NCBI GenBank assembly: GCA_037388705.1
Contig: JARRJY010000055.1
Coordinates: forward strand, 1-30,518
Length of the DNA: 30,518 nucleotides
Reading direction: 5' to 3'
DNA from: JARRJY01 sp037388705
GTDB lineage: Bacteria; Pseudomonadota; Gammaproteobacteria; UBA6429; Thiohalophilaceae
The notes beneath the pieces were generated by a model, which ran no database searches, was not told the origin of the DNA, and saw only the letters and a list, made by a program, of their open reading frames with translations. Positions within the stretch are counted from its first letter, which is position 1; every line of letters starts with the position of its first letter. Below, in pieces: positions 15,400-24,346 of the stretch. Both the position numbers and the translations under genes were made by a program.

Positions 15400-15864
15400 A
15401 TGAAAACTTTTAATGAGCTGATAGCTGAAAGCCTGAAGAATGTCGATGAAATTTTCCCATGGGACCTGGAAGAAAAACTAGAATCCGACACTAAGCCATT
15501 ATTGCTTGATGTGCGTGAACCTTATGAATTCGATGCCATGCATATCAATGGTGCTTTGAACGTACCCAGGGGGATTCTGGAAACAGCCTGTGAATATGAC
15601 TATGAAGATACAGTGCCAGAGCTTGTAAAAGCTCGGGATAAGGAAATTGTTGTAATATGCCGCTCCGGTAATCGCAGTGTTTTCGCCGCTGAAGTGATGC
15701 AAATAATGGGCTATAAGAACGTTGCCTCATTAAAAACAGGCATGCGTGGCTGGAGTGATTATGAACAACCCATGGTAGACAAGGACGGCAATGAAGTAGA
15801 TGAAGATGATGCAATCGAGTTTTTCACCACCCACCTGCGTCCTGAACAAATGTCACCGAAATAA
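15400..15864 (+). CDS. Single-domain rhodanese sulfurtransferase
   Basis: Rhodanese-like protein, 154 aa, likely cytoplasmic (no signal peptide). The fold markers LLLDVREPYEF (34-44) and HINGALNVPRG (48-58) precede the active-site loop CRSGNR with catalytic C87. An acidic C-terminal extension follows the domain. It lies 15 bases after the regulator gene with no clear ribosome site of its own, so it is probably in the same transcript. In sulfur oxidisers rhodaneses feed persulfide into TusA/DsrE2/DsrEFH, so a role in sulfur delivery or sensing is plausible. It ends two bases from the convergent phosphatase gene. Confidence 0.92.
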   Translation: MKTFNELIAESLKNVDEIFPWDLEEKLESDTKPLLLDVREPYEFDAMHINGALNVPRGILETACEYDYEDTVPELVKARDKEIVVICRSGNRSVFAAEVMQIMGYKNVASLKTGMRGWSDYEQPMVDKDGNEVDEDDAIEFFTTHLRPEQMSPK

Positions 15865-15866
15865 TA

Positions 15867-16655
15867 CTAAAGCGGGCGATACAATATAAAAGTTAAATCA
15901 TCTGGGTGACCAGGAAGCTCTGGTGCTTCTGATAGCATACGTTTACTGGCCATTTCTATAAGGCTAGTAGCAACTGATTCAAGTGGACCTTTACGGATGA
16001 TTTCAATTATTTCTTCCATGTACAAGTTATCAAACAGACCATCACTGGCAAGCAGTAACGTATCATATTTTGATAATTTTACTGTTGAACCAAGAGTGAT
16101 GCTCATTTCATGTGAACCCACAACATTCGAAACCAGGTGTCGTTCATCATGTAATACAGCTTCATCCTCATCAATTACTCCTGCCTCAACAGCGTACTCA
16201 ACAGGTGAATGAGAAACCGTATTTAATTTAATTTTCCCGCGTTGCCCACAAACGAGAATTTTACTGTCTCCCACATGATAGGTTCTTACTTCATTTTTCT
16301 GTAGCTCGGCAACAGCAAGAGTAGTTGCCGCTCCTGATCCTTTGTCCAGTATTAACCTGTTTGCTTTTTCAAAGCTATCTAGAATAATTTCACGAAACTG
16401 GATACCTTCGTTATACTCATGTGACTTGTTATCGAGAGTATCAATGGTTATTTGGGAGGCAGAACCACCTGAAGGCAACCCACCTAACCCATCTGCAACA
16501 GCAAAAATATAGCAATCATCTCTTAAGGGAATGACTGCGAGACAGTCTTCGTTCTCTGTTTCCTTGGAAGGTGAACGATGTGTATAGATAACAAACTGAC
16601 CGGACTGCAATTCCAGCCTTTCAGCTCTGTCTAGATCAGTCTGGCAATATTTCAA
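15867..16655 (-). CDS. PP2C-family protein phosphatase
   Basis: Metal-dependent Ser/Thr phosphatase, 262 aa, soluble. Motifs in order: NED (35-37), VADGLGG (53-59), GAATTLAVA (108-116), HVGDSK (127-132), LLASDGLFDN (201-210) and GHPDDLTF (249-256). Metal-binding aspartates D37, D55, D205 and D252/D253 are all present, so it should be active. The only start in frame is TTG at 16655, with no good ribosome site; the frame opens 16697, so the start is uncertain by a few codons. It is the last gene of a minus-strand operon with the S24-domain protein and the exporter. No cognate kinase is visible nearby. Confidence 0.92.
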   Translation of the reverse strand: MKYCQTDLDRAERLELQSGQFVIYTHRSPSKETENEDCLAVIPLRDDCYIFAVADGLGGLPSGGSASQITIDTLDNKSHEYNEGIQFREIILDSFEKANRLILDKGSGAATTLAVAELQKNEVRTYHVGDSKILVCGQRGKIKLNTVSHSPVEYAVEAGVIDEDEAVLHDERHLVSNVVGSHEMSITLGSTVKLSKYDTLLLASDGLFDNLYMEEIIEIIRKGPLESVATSLIEMASKRMLSEAPELPGHPDDLTFILYRPL

Positions 16656-16701
16656 AATTGTAGAGGCTCGTTTATAATTATTATTAAAAAGGTTTCTTTA
16701 T

Positions 16702-17079
16702 TTATAACAGTTTACGATCCCCATTCGGGTAATAATGCACCCTGTCTTTTCGTTTTCCATTTGGCGCAGCTTGCTGAGTAATTACACCTTTAACCTGTTC
16801 CAGGCCAGATATAGTGATATCCTCGATACCTTCCTTGGCGGCACGCAGAATGTAATTACCATCCTCCATAAACAGGCGCCTGAAAATATAACCTGATTCA
16901 ATTTCTGCAATTACGTAACTACCTGACTGCACATGTCCCTGAGAATCGATTACGATAATTACACCTTTTTTGAATTCTGGTTCCATGCTGTCATCCACCA
17001 CTTGCAGTGCAAATGGTTCACTCGAAGAGCAACCGCTCATCATTTCACTTGGAGCCATACGTGATTCAGGTCGTGTCAT
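16702..17079 (-). CDS. Stand-alone S24/LexA-like domain protein
   Basis: Small 125-aa protein with the S24 (LexA C-terminal) fold. The serine motif VVDDSMEPEFKKG places the nucleophile at S31. The region where the catalytic lysine is expected reads IFRRLF, with Arg67 at the usual lysine position about 36 residues on, so peptidase activity is doubtful. There is no DNA-binding helix-turn-helix, and the first 20 residues are Met/Ser-rich. AGAGGT precedes the ATG. It starts 18 bases after the exporter stop and ends 46 bases before the phosphatase, so the three are probably cotranscribed. Function is unknown. Confidence 0.8.
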   Translation of the reverse strand: MTRPESRMAPSEMMSGCSSSEPFALQVVDDSMEPEFKKGVIIVIDSQGHVQSGSYVIAEIESGYIFRRLFMEDGNYILRAAKEGIEDITISGLEQVKGVITQQAAPNGKRKDRVHYYPNGDRKLL

Positions 17080-17097
17080 GATTTTTACCTCTTAAAT

Positions 17098-18819
17098 TTA
17101 AAGAACAGATAACTGTTCAATATTCTCAACAGGTTCACGTTGTTCCTGCTGTAACCGCCACATGGCTGCATAAACACCATTTTCTTTCAGAAGTGACTGG
17201 TGTGTGCCCTGCTCAACAATTTTACCATGTTCAAGCACAATAATTCGATCAGCATCGACAATTGTTGACAATCGATGTGCAATTACCAAGGTTGTATGGT
17301 GTTCCGATATTTCATGCAAAGACTCCAGGATGGCTTTTTCAGACCTGGAGTCCAGAGAGGAAGTCGCCTCATCAAAAACCAGGATAGGTGCGTTCTTGAG
17401 GATAACCCGTGCAATTGCAACCCGTTGTTTTTCACCACCCGACAGTTTCAGGCCGCGCTCACCCACAAGAGTATTATAACCTTCTGGCAATCCTTCTATA
17501 AATTGATGCAGGTTAGCCATGGTTGCAGCATTAATTACTTCCTGTCGTGATGCTTCCGGGCGTGCGTACTGGATATTATAAAAAATAGTATCATTAAACA
17601 GTACAGTATCCTGGGGAACAATACCGATCGCCTTACGCAAACTTTCCTGAGTAACTTTACTGATATCCTGATCATCAATCAGGACCCGACCACTCTTCAC
17701 TTCATAAAAACGAAACAATAAACGTGACAAGGTAGATTTTCCCGCACCTGATGAACCGACGACCCCCAACTTTGTCCCCGGTGGAATAGAAAAAGAAATA
17801 TTATCTAAAATTTCCCTGCTATCATCATAAGAAAATTTAACATTTTCAAACCTGACTTCACCCTTCACCACTCTTAATTTTTTTGCATCATCCGTGTCTT
17901 TTATTTCTGGTTTTAGCTCGAGCAGGTTGATTACCATTTCCATATCAGCAAGAGTATGACGCAACATGCGATAAATAATGCCAAGAAAGTTTAATGGCAT
18001 AAACAGTTGCAACATCATGGTATTGACCAGCACCAGGTCACCCAGGCTCATGGTACCCTGCATTACACCCTGCCCGGCATATATCATGATAACAGTCAGA
18101 CCAATAGCAATAATACCACCCTGCCCGAAATTCAGTAATGACATTGAAGTCTGGCTTTTAACTGCTATATCTTCCCATTTACCAAGGGTATTATCATAGC
18201 GCTTCAATTCATGTGCTTCATTATTAAAATATTTGACTGTTTCGTAATTCAACAAGCTATCCACCGCCTGACCATTTGCTTTCGAATCAAGTGCATTCAT
18301 CTCGTGGCGATAATTCATACGCCAGTTTGTGATCATTAGGGTAAAAATGATATAGACAGTGACAGTACTAAAAACAATCACAGCAAACCTTGCTTCATAC
18401 TGATGCAGTAAAATAGCTGCCACCAGGACAAACTCAGCAGCCGTTGGGACAATATTAAATACAAGGTAATTCAGGATCGAACTGATATTCTGTGAAAGCC
18501 GACGCATTGCATGGAATCGTACACGCGCAAAGATAGCATCGCGCATTTCATTAAACAGGCTACTTGCCAGTCGTAATGCACCATAAGCAAGAAATAAGAA
18601 TAATGGAAATGCCAGTAACTGCGCCGGATCCTGATCGAGGCTATCCACAATTTCTTTCAGTAGAAGCGGTATTCCTACAGTGGCAACTTTTGCAAGGACC
18701 AGGCTTACCAGGGCCAATACGACACGGCCCTTATACTCCCATATATAAGGCAGCATCTTACGGATATTGCGCCAGTCCTTGCGATTAGAACTGGGGGTTG
18801 AAGTATAGCGAACATGCAT
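17098..18819 (-). CDS. Atm1/HMT1-type ABC exporter with internal deletion
   Basis: Fused membrane plus ATPase half-transporter, 573 aa, of the Atm1/heavy-metal type; the segment NYETVKYFNNE (191-201) is diagnostic. The ATPase domain has Walker A GSSGAGKST (355-363), signature LSGGEKQ (459-465), Walker B ILVFDE and the H-loop H515. Between RRLS (about 106-109) and NISSILNYLVFNIVPT roughly 33 residues usual in the family, covering the first intracellular coupling loop, are missing in frame; this also explains the short length. Members export glutathione-linked persulfides or metal conjugates, which would suit a sulfur oxidiser. The deletion may be real or an assembly fault. Confidence 0.88.
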   Translation of the reverse strand: MHVRYTSTPSSNRKDWRNIRKMLPYIWEYKGRVVLALVSLVLAKVATVGIPLLLKEIVDSLDQDPAQLLAFPLFLFLAYGALRLASSLFNEMRDAIFARVRFHAMRRLSQNISSILNYLVFNIVPTAAEFVLVAAILLHQYEARFAVIVFSTVTVYIIFTLMITNWRMNYRHEMNALDSKANGQAVDSLLNYETVKYFNNEAHELKRYDNTLGKWEDIAVKSQTSMSLLNFGQGGIIAIGLTVIMIYAGQGVMQGTMSLGDLVLVNTMMLQLFMPLNFLGIIYRMLRHTLADMEMVINLLELKPEIKDTDDAKKLRVVKGEVRFENVKFSYDDSREILDNISFSIPPGTKLGVVGSSGAGKSTLSRLLFRFYEVKSGRVLIDDQDISKVTQESLRKAIGIVPQDTVLFNDTIFYNIQYARPEASRQEVINAATMANLHQFIEGLPEGYNTLVGERGLKLSGGEKQRVAIARVILKNAPILVFDEATSSLDSRSEKAILESLHEISEHHTTLVIAHRLSTIVDADRIIVLEHGKIVEQGTHQSLLKENGVYAAMWRLQQEQREPVENIEQLSVL

Positions 18820-19224
18820 GGGAATCTTTTAGGAAGTCCTGGATCAAAATCAAAAATTGAGCGTTATTATCGCATGCGAGGCTCGATATTTAACCCTTAT
18901 AACGAAAAAAATACACAAATACCGTTCAATTTTTCCTTAAAAATTATAGGCTTATAGGGGATTTTTCAAAAGCAATCATTTATCACTTTTGCCATAGTGA
19001 AATGGATACTTTTCAGACTTACTGCCTCCTGTTAGCCGGTGAAATTCACAGAACCCGATATTATTCTTTTATAATCAACAAGTTAGAATTATTCAGATAA
19101 TTTCAAGTAAAATCAGGGACATATTCACTTCCTGGCCCAAACCTAAAGCTTGTCTTTGTACAGGCCGATATGTTTAAGTGATTGGAAATAAAATAAAAAA
19201 ATTACAAGGAATTTCAGGGTCCCA
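18820..19224. promoter_or_regulatory. Divergent intergenic region (exporter / TonB receptor)
   Basis: 405 A/T-rich bases between two divergent genes, so promoters for both should lie here. I see no gene. A small perfect repeat GTGAA-A-TTCAC is at 19039-19049. Segments GACATAT near 19118 and ATATGTT near 19165, with CCTG/CAGG inside, could fold in the TonB-receptor leader. No cobalamin or c-di-GMP riboswitch core is recognisable, and no clear -35/-10 pair stands out. Confidence 0.5.
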
Positions 19225-21231
19225 ATGTCGAGATTTAAAAAGACTTTCAGTCTGTGCGCTGCTATGTGCTTTACTCATATCAGTTCTGCACATTGCATGG
19301 AGCTATCTGCCCTACAACTCAGTGAGGAGAACTTTTTCACAGATTTCCCCGTGGTGCTGACCGCTACAAAGCTACAGCAACCGCAACAGGATTCCCCAAT
19401 TGCTACCACCATTATTGACCGAAAAATGATCGAGGCTTCAGGATTCACTGAAATTGCTGACTTGATGCGCCTGGCACCGGGTATGCTGGTTAACTATGAT
19501 GGTAATCAGCCAGTTACCGGTTACCCTTTTCTTTTCCACAAATATACAGTACGAATGCAAGTACTGGTTGATGGACGTTCAGTTTATACGCCAATATTTG
19601 GTGAAATGCCATGGACACAACTGGGAATCACTATCGATGATATTGAGCGCATTGAAGTGCTCCGTGGACCCAGCTCATCAAGTTATGGGCCAAATGCCAT
19701 GACCGGTGTCATCAGTATTATTACGCGTCATGCCTCTCTTGATAGGGGTCCAAAAATTAAAATTAATTATGGGAATAAAGGTTTACGTGAAGAATTCATA
19801 CGCTATGGTAATAAAGCCGGTAAGTTCGACTATAAATTATCAATAGGCAACAGACAGTCTGAAGGTTTTGATGCACGCGAAGATGATACTGATATATCTA
19901 TCATTAATTTCAGGGGTGATTACCAGGTAACACAAAATGATAACCTGGTATTTCATCTAACCTATAACTCGGGAGAGTTTGACCAGGAAGAAGGCATCAG
20001 CCCCAGCTGGAATAACCCGGTTCATGAACGCGATATATTACACCAGGAACAACATGTTAAATGGATACATACATTCGAAAATAACAATGAATTTGTGTTG
20101 CAGTATTATCATCAAAAACGTGTAGATAATAATAATTATTTAACTGACCCTGTTCCCTTAACAGCAGAAACATTAGATATTGCAGGTAATATTATTTTTG
20201 TGAATGAAAATGTTACGACAGAAAGACAGAACCTGGAAATTTCTCATACTCTACATGATCATAACTATAGCATTTCATACGGGATAATATTCAGGGAAGA
20301 TATGACAGAAGCTCCTCAATATCTTTATCAATCAGATATTGATACAATCTCGACCGAGCAAGCTTTTATAAATGCGGAATATCAGCTTAACANNNNNNNN
20401 NNNNNNNNNNNNNNNNNNNNNNTTATGCATGATCATAGTGACACCTCTGATGCAACGACTTCGTCACGTATATCGTTAAACCATCATTTTACTGATAACC
20501 AGACAATACGCATTTCCTATGCGAAAGCGACTAGAAGTCCTTTTATTTTTGAAGAATATACTAATTATATTGTTCCAGGATATACCACCATTCCTGGTGA
20601 CCTGTTATATCCATTACGCCCAGGCTGGATTGATGCTGTCGATCTTGAACCAGAAAAACTTTCTTCAAAAGAAATTGGTTATATCGGCTTCTTTAATAAC
20701 AAGACCACTGAAATAGATCTTCGATACTATGAAAGCAGCCTGGATGATATTGTTAATATAAGTCCTGATCTGGCCGCTGCAGTTTCTGCAGGTGGCTTAT
20801 TTTTTGCTAACACTGACTCGATAAGCATGAGTGGTTTCGAGGCTTCAATATCGCAAAAATATAATAATTCACGTCTACGATTCAATTTTGCTCACACAAA
20901 TATTGTTGGTGAGACAACTATGGCATATGACCAGTATGAATCAGGAGCGCCAAAAGAAAGCGCCTCGATGCTAGTGATGCACGACTTTTCAAATACACTA
21001 ACTGGCAGCCTGGGCTTTTACTATACCGGCGGTTTTAAACAACTGGGAACAGGCGATCACCAGGACGCCAGACGTAGATGGGATGTACGCCTGGCTAAGG
21101 AAATTAAAATCGATCAGCATAAGGCCAGACTTGCAATAGCAATCCAGAATATTACCGATGAAGTGATCGAAACAGAGCTTAATAATAATATCGATCGTAC
21201 AGGCTATGTAAGCTTCACGATGGATTTCTAG
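19225..21231 (+). CDS. TonB-dependent receptor, first tandem copy (contains gap)
   Basis: Outer-membrane TonB-dependent receptor, about 668 aa, with an N-terminal export signal. The plug domain (about 40-165) begins FFTDFPVVLTATKLQQP and contains LVDGRSVYTP, IEVLRGPSSSSYG and NAMTGVISIITR; the barrel fills the rest and ends in the canonical terminal Phe (TMDF). A 30-N gap at 20393-20422 falls in the barrel, and the frame and alignment with the next gene hold across it. It is a close paralogue of the following receptor, about four-fifths identical by eye over the plug. The ligand is unknown. It heads a module with a binding protein and a c-di-GMP enzyme. Confidence 0.93.
   Translation: MSRFKKTFSLCAAMCFTHISSAHCMELSALQLSEENFFTDFPVVLTATKLQQPQQDSPIATTIIDRKMIEASGFTEIADLMRLAPGMLVNYDGNQPVTGYPFLFHKYTVRMQVLVDGRSVYTPIFGEMPWTQLGITIDDIERIEVLRGPSSSSYGPNAMTGVISIITRHASLDRGPKIKINYGNKGLREEFIRYGNKAGKFDYKLSIGNRQSEGFDAREDDTDISIINFRGDYQVTQNDNLVFHLTYNSGEFDQEEGISPSWNNPVHERDILHQEQHVKWIHTFENNNEFVLQYYHQKRVDNNNYLTDPVPLTAETLDIAGNIIFVNENVTTERQNLEISHTLHDHNYSISYGIIFREDMTEAPQYLYQSDIDTISTEQAFINAEYQLNXXXXXXXXXXXMHDHSDTSDATTSSRISLNHHFTDNQTIRISYAKATRSPFIFEEYTNYIVPGYTTIPGDLLYPLRPGWIDAVDLEPEKLSSKEIGYIGFFNNKTTEIDLRYYESSLDDIVNISPDLAAAVSAGGLFFANTDSISMSGFEASISQKYNNSRLRFNFAHTNIVGETTMAYDQYESGAPKESASMLVMHDFSNTLTGSLGFYYTGGFKQLGTGDHQDARRRWDVRLAKEIKIDQHKARLAIAIQNITDEVIETELNNNIDRTGYVSFTMDF
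20393..20422. other. Assembly gap (30 N) inside TonB receptor
   Basis: Unknown bases within the barrel of the first receptor. The paralogue has 11 residues (HRLS to DNND) in the matching place, so the nominal gap length is about right and no frameshift needs to be invoked. Confidence 0.99.
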
Positions 21232-21464
21232 CGGTTATTAGAGTCCTTCCCTTTCCACTCTATATTTCATCCAGAAAGCTGCTAAATATTCCCCTAAAAC
21301 ACTGAAAACAAGCTCAATTCCTGCCCCTCTCATGTAAATCATTGAATTAATGAATATTTATAGATAATATTCTTAGCAAGGACGATCGTTACACTTACAT
21401 ATTATTACAATTAATTCCCGTATATTTTATAGGTTTACTGCTTTACACAGGGGTTCGGTTCATC
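21232..21464 (+). promoter_or_regulatory. Intergenic region between the two TonB receptors
   Basis: A 233-base A/T-rich spacer without a gene. It ends with an AGGGG ribosome site about ten bases before the second receptor. Its length suggests a separate promoter for the second receptor, with TATATT/TATAGG-like -10 candidates near 21421-21433, but none is convincing. I see no terminator with a G/C stem and T run after the first receptor. Confidence 0.35.
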
Positions 21465-23417
21465 ATGAGAAAGCCAATATTGGGTACAACATTAGCATTA
21501 TCCCTGTCTCTGGCATCACATCAGGCACAGTCACAGGAATTGGAAATAGCACAACTGTCTGAAAGTGACTTTTTTAGTGATTTTCCAGTAGTTTTGACAG
21601 CAACACGGCTTAAGCAACCACAAAAAAATTCCCCAATTGCTACTACAATCATCGACCGCGAAATGATTGAAGCATCCGGCTTTACTGAAATTCCTGATTT
21701 ATTGCGATTAGCCCCGGGAATGCTGGTGAATTATGACAGTGGACATGTTTTGGCTGCAGGCTATCAATTCCTGTTTCATCGCTATACCGTGAGAATGCAG
21801 ATTCTGGTTGATGGTCGCTCTGTCTATACCCCAACCTTTGGCGAAGTACCCTGGACACAGCTTGGAATTACTATCGAGGATATAGACCGTATTGAAGTGA
21901 TTCGCGGTCCAAGTTCATCCAGTTACGGTCCTAACGCAATGACAGGTGTCATAAGTATAATAACCCGTCATGCTTCCCGGGATAAAGGTGCAAAGGCCAA
22001 AGTAAATATTGGCCATAACGGATTAAGAGAAAGTTACTTGACTGTTGGCGAAAATAAAAGCGCCTTTGACTATAAAATTACAGTTGCCAACCGGAAAAAT
22101 GATGGCTTCGAAACCCGCTACGATGGGAAAGACGTATCAATCCTTAACTTCAGGGGTGATTACCAGTATTCAAACAAGGATGAAATTACAGTTAATTTAA
22201 ATGTTAACTCCAGTACATTACAGGAAGATAACGCAATAGCCGATCCAGCAGAGCATCCTGAGCATATCAAAAAAGTATTAAACCGTTCACAGCATGTAAA
22301 ATGGACACATACCCTGAATAACAATGATAGTTTTAGCTTGTCGTACTACCAGCAAGAATATCATGATCGCAACAGGTATGATGCCTTTCTTGTAATCCCT
22401 TTCGACAGGGATGAAAGTGTAAAAACGAATCGACAAAATCTCGAGTTTTCACACTCTATATATTCCAGTAACCATGATTTTTCATGGGGCATAATTCTTA
22501 GAAGAGACAAAACGACAGCACCCCAGTATTTATACCAGGCCAGTGTCGATACTATCGACACAGAACAACTCTTTATTAATACCGAACACCGTTTATCTGA
22601 ACGCAATACTGTAAATCTTGGGCTTTTGTCTGATAATAATGATGCGGCTGGCACAACATTATCATCACGCGTTTCACTTAACCATCATTTTAGTGACGAA
22701 CACACTTTAAGACTTTCCTATGCAAAGTCCTTCAGGAACCCATTCATTTTTGAAGAATATACAAATTACTACATACCTGATCTTGCTCCTATACTACAGG
22801 GAATATATGGCACTGATACGATCTGGACTGATCAGGAAGACCTTGAGCCAGAAGAAATAGAATCCTATGATGTTGGTCTTATTTCTTATTTTAATAATAA
22901 GCATACCGAGCTTGACTTAAGGCTTTTCAGAACAAATCTATCTAATCTTATTGTTCTTAATGAAGACATAGGTGGATGGTTTACAAATGGAGAAGCATTC
23001 CACCTGAAAGGCATTGAAACGTCTTTGAAGCACCAGTTTGATGATACCTCCCTTATTATGAATTATGCATACCTGCAACCTGAAACAGATAAGGTGATTT
23101 ATTCTGATATTGAAGACTATGAAACAGGATTACCGAGACATAGCGGTTCATTATTACTGACACATAAATTCAGTAGCTCTGTAAGTGGTTCCCTTGGTTA
23201 TTACTATACTGGCGAGATGCATCAACTTTGCTGTTCTGGTGATACGCAAGCCCAACGCCGAAGAATCGATATGAAGTTAAGCAAAGAACTCAGGATTGAT
23301 TCATCAGATGCGAAAATTTCTCTCATTCTTCAAAACATTACTAATGAACAAATTGAAACACGACTACGAAACAATATAGACAGAAATGGATACATAAGTT
23401 TTAGCATGGATTTATAA
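21465..23417 (+). CDS. TonB-dependent receptor, second tandem copy
   Basis: Outer-membrane TonB-dependent receptor, 650 aa. A clear signal peptide (about 1-22, ending HQAQSQ) precedes the plug: FFSDFPVVLTATRLKQP, LVDGRSVYTP, IEVIRGPSSSSYG and NAMTGVISIITR. The barrel is complete, with no gap. The last residue is Leu (SFSMDL) instead of the aromatic residue that normally ends outer-membrane barrels and that its neighbour has. It contains an adjacent cysteine pair (QLCCSGD) absent from the first copy. It arose by tandem duplication with divergence, mainly in surface loops, so the two may bind related but different ligands. Confidence 0.94.
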   Translation: MRKPILGTTLALSLSLASHQAQSQELEIAQLSESDFFSDFPVVLTATRLKQPQKNSPIATTIIDREMIEASGFTEIPDLLRLAPGMLVNYDSGHVLAAGYQFLFHRYTVRMQILVDGRSVYTPTFGEVPWTQLGITIEDIDRIEVIRGPSSSSYGPNAMTGVISIITRHASRDKGAKAKVNIGHNGLRESYLTVGENKSAFDYKITVANRKNDGFETRYDGKDVSILNFRGDYQYSNKDEITVNLNVNSSTLQEDNAIADPAEHPEHIKKVLNRSQHVKWTHTLNNNDSFSLSYYQQEYHDRNRYDAFLVIPFDRDESVKTNRQNLEFSHSIYSSNHDFSWGIILRRDKTTAPQYLYQASVDTIDTEQLFINTEHRLSERNTVNLGLLSDNNDAAGTTLSSRVSLNHHFSDEHTLRLSYAKSFRNPFIFEEYTNYYIPDLAPILQGIYGTDTIWTDQEDLEPEEIESYDVGLISYFNNKHTELDLRLFRTNLSNLIVLNEDIGGWFTNGEAFHLKGIETSLKHQFDDTSLIMNYAYLQPETDKVIYSDIEDYETGLPRHSGSLLLTHKFSSSVSGSLGYYYTGEMHQLCCSGDTQAQRRRIDMKLSKELRIDSSDAKISLILQNITNEQIETRLRNNIDRNGYISFSMDL

Positions 23418-23473
23418 TTCAAACACTTTTGACAATGATGTTTATTACTTATAAATTTTCTGGAAGGCCACGG

Positions 23474-24346
23474 ATGGCATATTGGGTGCTGACCTGGCTT
23501 TTTGCTTTTATACAATTTTCTTATGCAGAAGAAAAAGTACTTGCCGTGGTCAGTTACAAGAGCTCTCTTTATGAAAACTTTTATGAATCACTTGAATCAA
23601 AACTTGATGAAAAAATAATACTTGAAAAAACCGCAATAGCAGACCTTAGAGAAAAGAATCTTTCAGCGTACGACCTGGTCATATCTATTGGTTCAGATGC
23701 ATCTAAAATTCTATCTCGTACCGGCAATATAAACAGTTTACTCTATACATTAATACCCGGCACTCTTGCTGAATCTATTGGTAAACGACCTTGTCTTGCC
23801 AAAAAATGCTTATCGGTTCTCATTGAACAGCCTGCTGATCGCTACTTCCAGTTATTCAAGTTAATTTTCCCTCGAAACAGGACACTTGCCATAGCAACAA
23901 CATCTAAAGATCCAGGATACCTGGCACAGCTTAAATCTACAGCTCAAAAATATAGTACACAACTTAAAATTATCCCCATTGATAAAAATACCATCATTGC
24001 CAGGTCACTTATAAAAGGACTGACAAAAAATGATGTTCTTTTGGCTCTGCCTGATCCCAATATTTACAATAAAGACACCGCAAAGAGTATTATACTCTCT
24101 GCCTACCATAAAAACGTTCCGATTATTGGCTACTCTCAGGCCTTTGCAAAAGCAGGTGCATTAATCAGCCTTTATTCCAGTCTCGATGATATTGCAAGCC
24201 AGACAGAAAAACTTGCAAGCAATAGTAGAGGTAATACTAAAAATTATTATCCAAATGCTTTCTCTATCGAAATTAACAGGTCTGTTGCAGTATCGTTAGA
24301 AATTCAAATAAAAGACATTAATGAACTCATGAGGGCAATTAAATGA
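23474..24346 (+). CDS. Periplasmic substrate-binding protein (ABC-type fold)
   Basis: Periplasmic binding protein resembling the ABC_sub_bind (TrpX-like) family, 290 aa. I start it at ATG 23474 because GGAAGG (23462-23467) is six bases upstream and this gives a clean signal peptide (MAYWVLTWLFAFIQFSYA). An in-frame TTG at 23429 and ATGs at 23435 and 23438 would add residues before the signal and lack a ribosome site. Fold elements include VLAVVSYKSSLYENF, DLVISIGSDAS and NVPIIGYSQAFAKAG. No permease or ATPase gene is next to it. Its stop overlaps the next gene by four bases (ATGA), so it probably hands a signal to that membrane enzyme rather than feeding a transporter. Confidence 0.8.
   Translation: MAYWVLTWLFAFIQFSYAEEKVLAVVSYKSSLYENFYESLESKLDEKIILEKTAIADLREKNLSAYDLVISIGSDASKILSRTGNINSLLYTLIPGTLAESIGKRPCLAKKCLSVLIEQPADRYFQLFKLIFPRNRTLAIATTSKDPGYLAQLKSTAQKYSTQLKIIPIDKNTIIARSLIKGLTKNDVLLALPDPNIYNKDTAKSIILSAYHKNVPIIGYSQAFAKAGALISLYSSLDDIASQTEKLASNSRGNTKNYYPNAFSIEINRSVAVSLEIQIKDINELMRAIK

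Noticed and set aside
18820..19224. Cobalamin or c-di-GMP riboswitch ahead of the TonB receptor
   Set aside because: Neither the B12-box core nor the conserved c-di-GMP aptamer core can be found.
20393..20422. Frameshift in the first TonB receptor
   Set aside because: Both sides of the gap align in the same frame with the paralogue at 21465-23417, so no shift is needed.
23429..23473. Upstream TTG/ATG starts for the periplasmic binding protein
   Set aside because: They would bury the signal peptide behind 15 residues and lack a ribosome site, whereas ATG 23474 has GGAAGG six bases before it.
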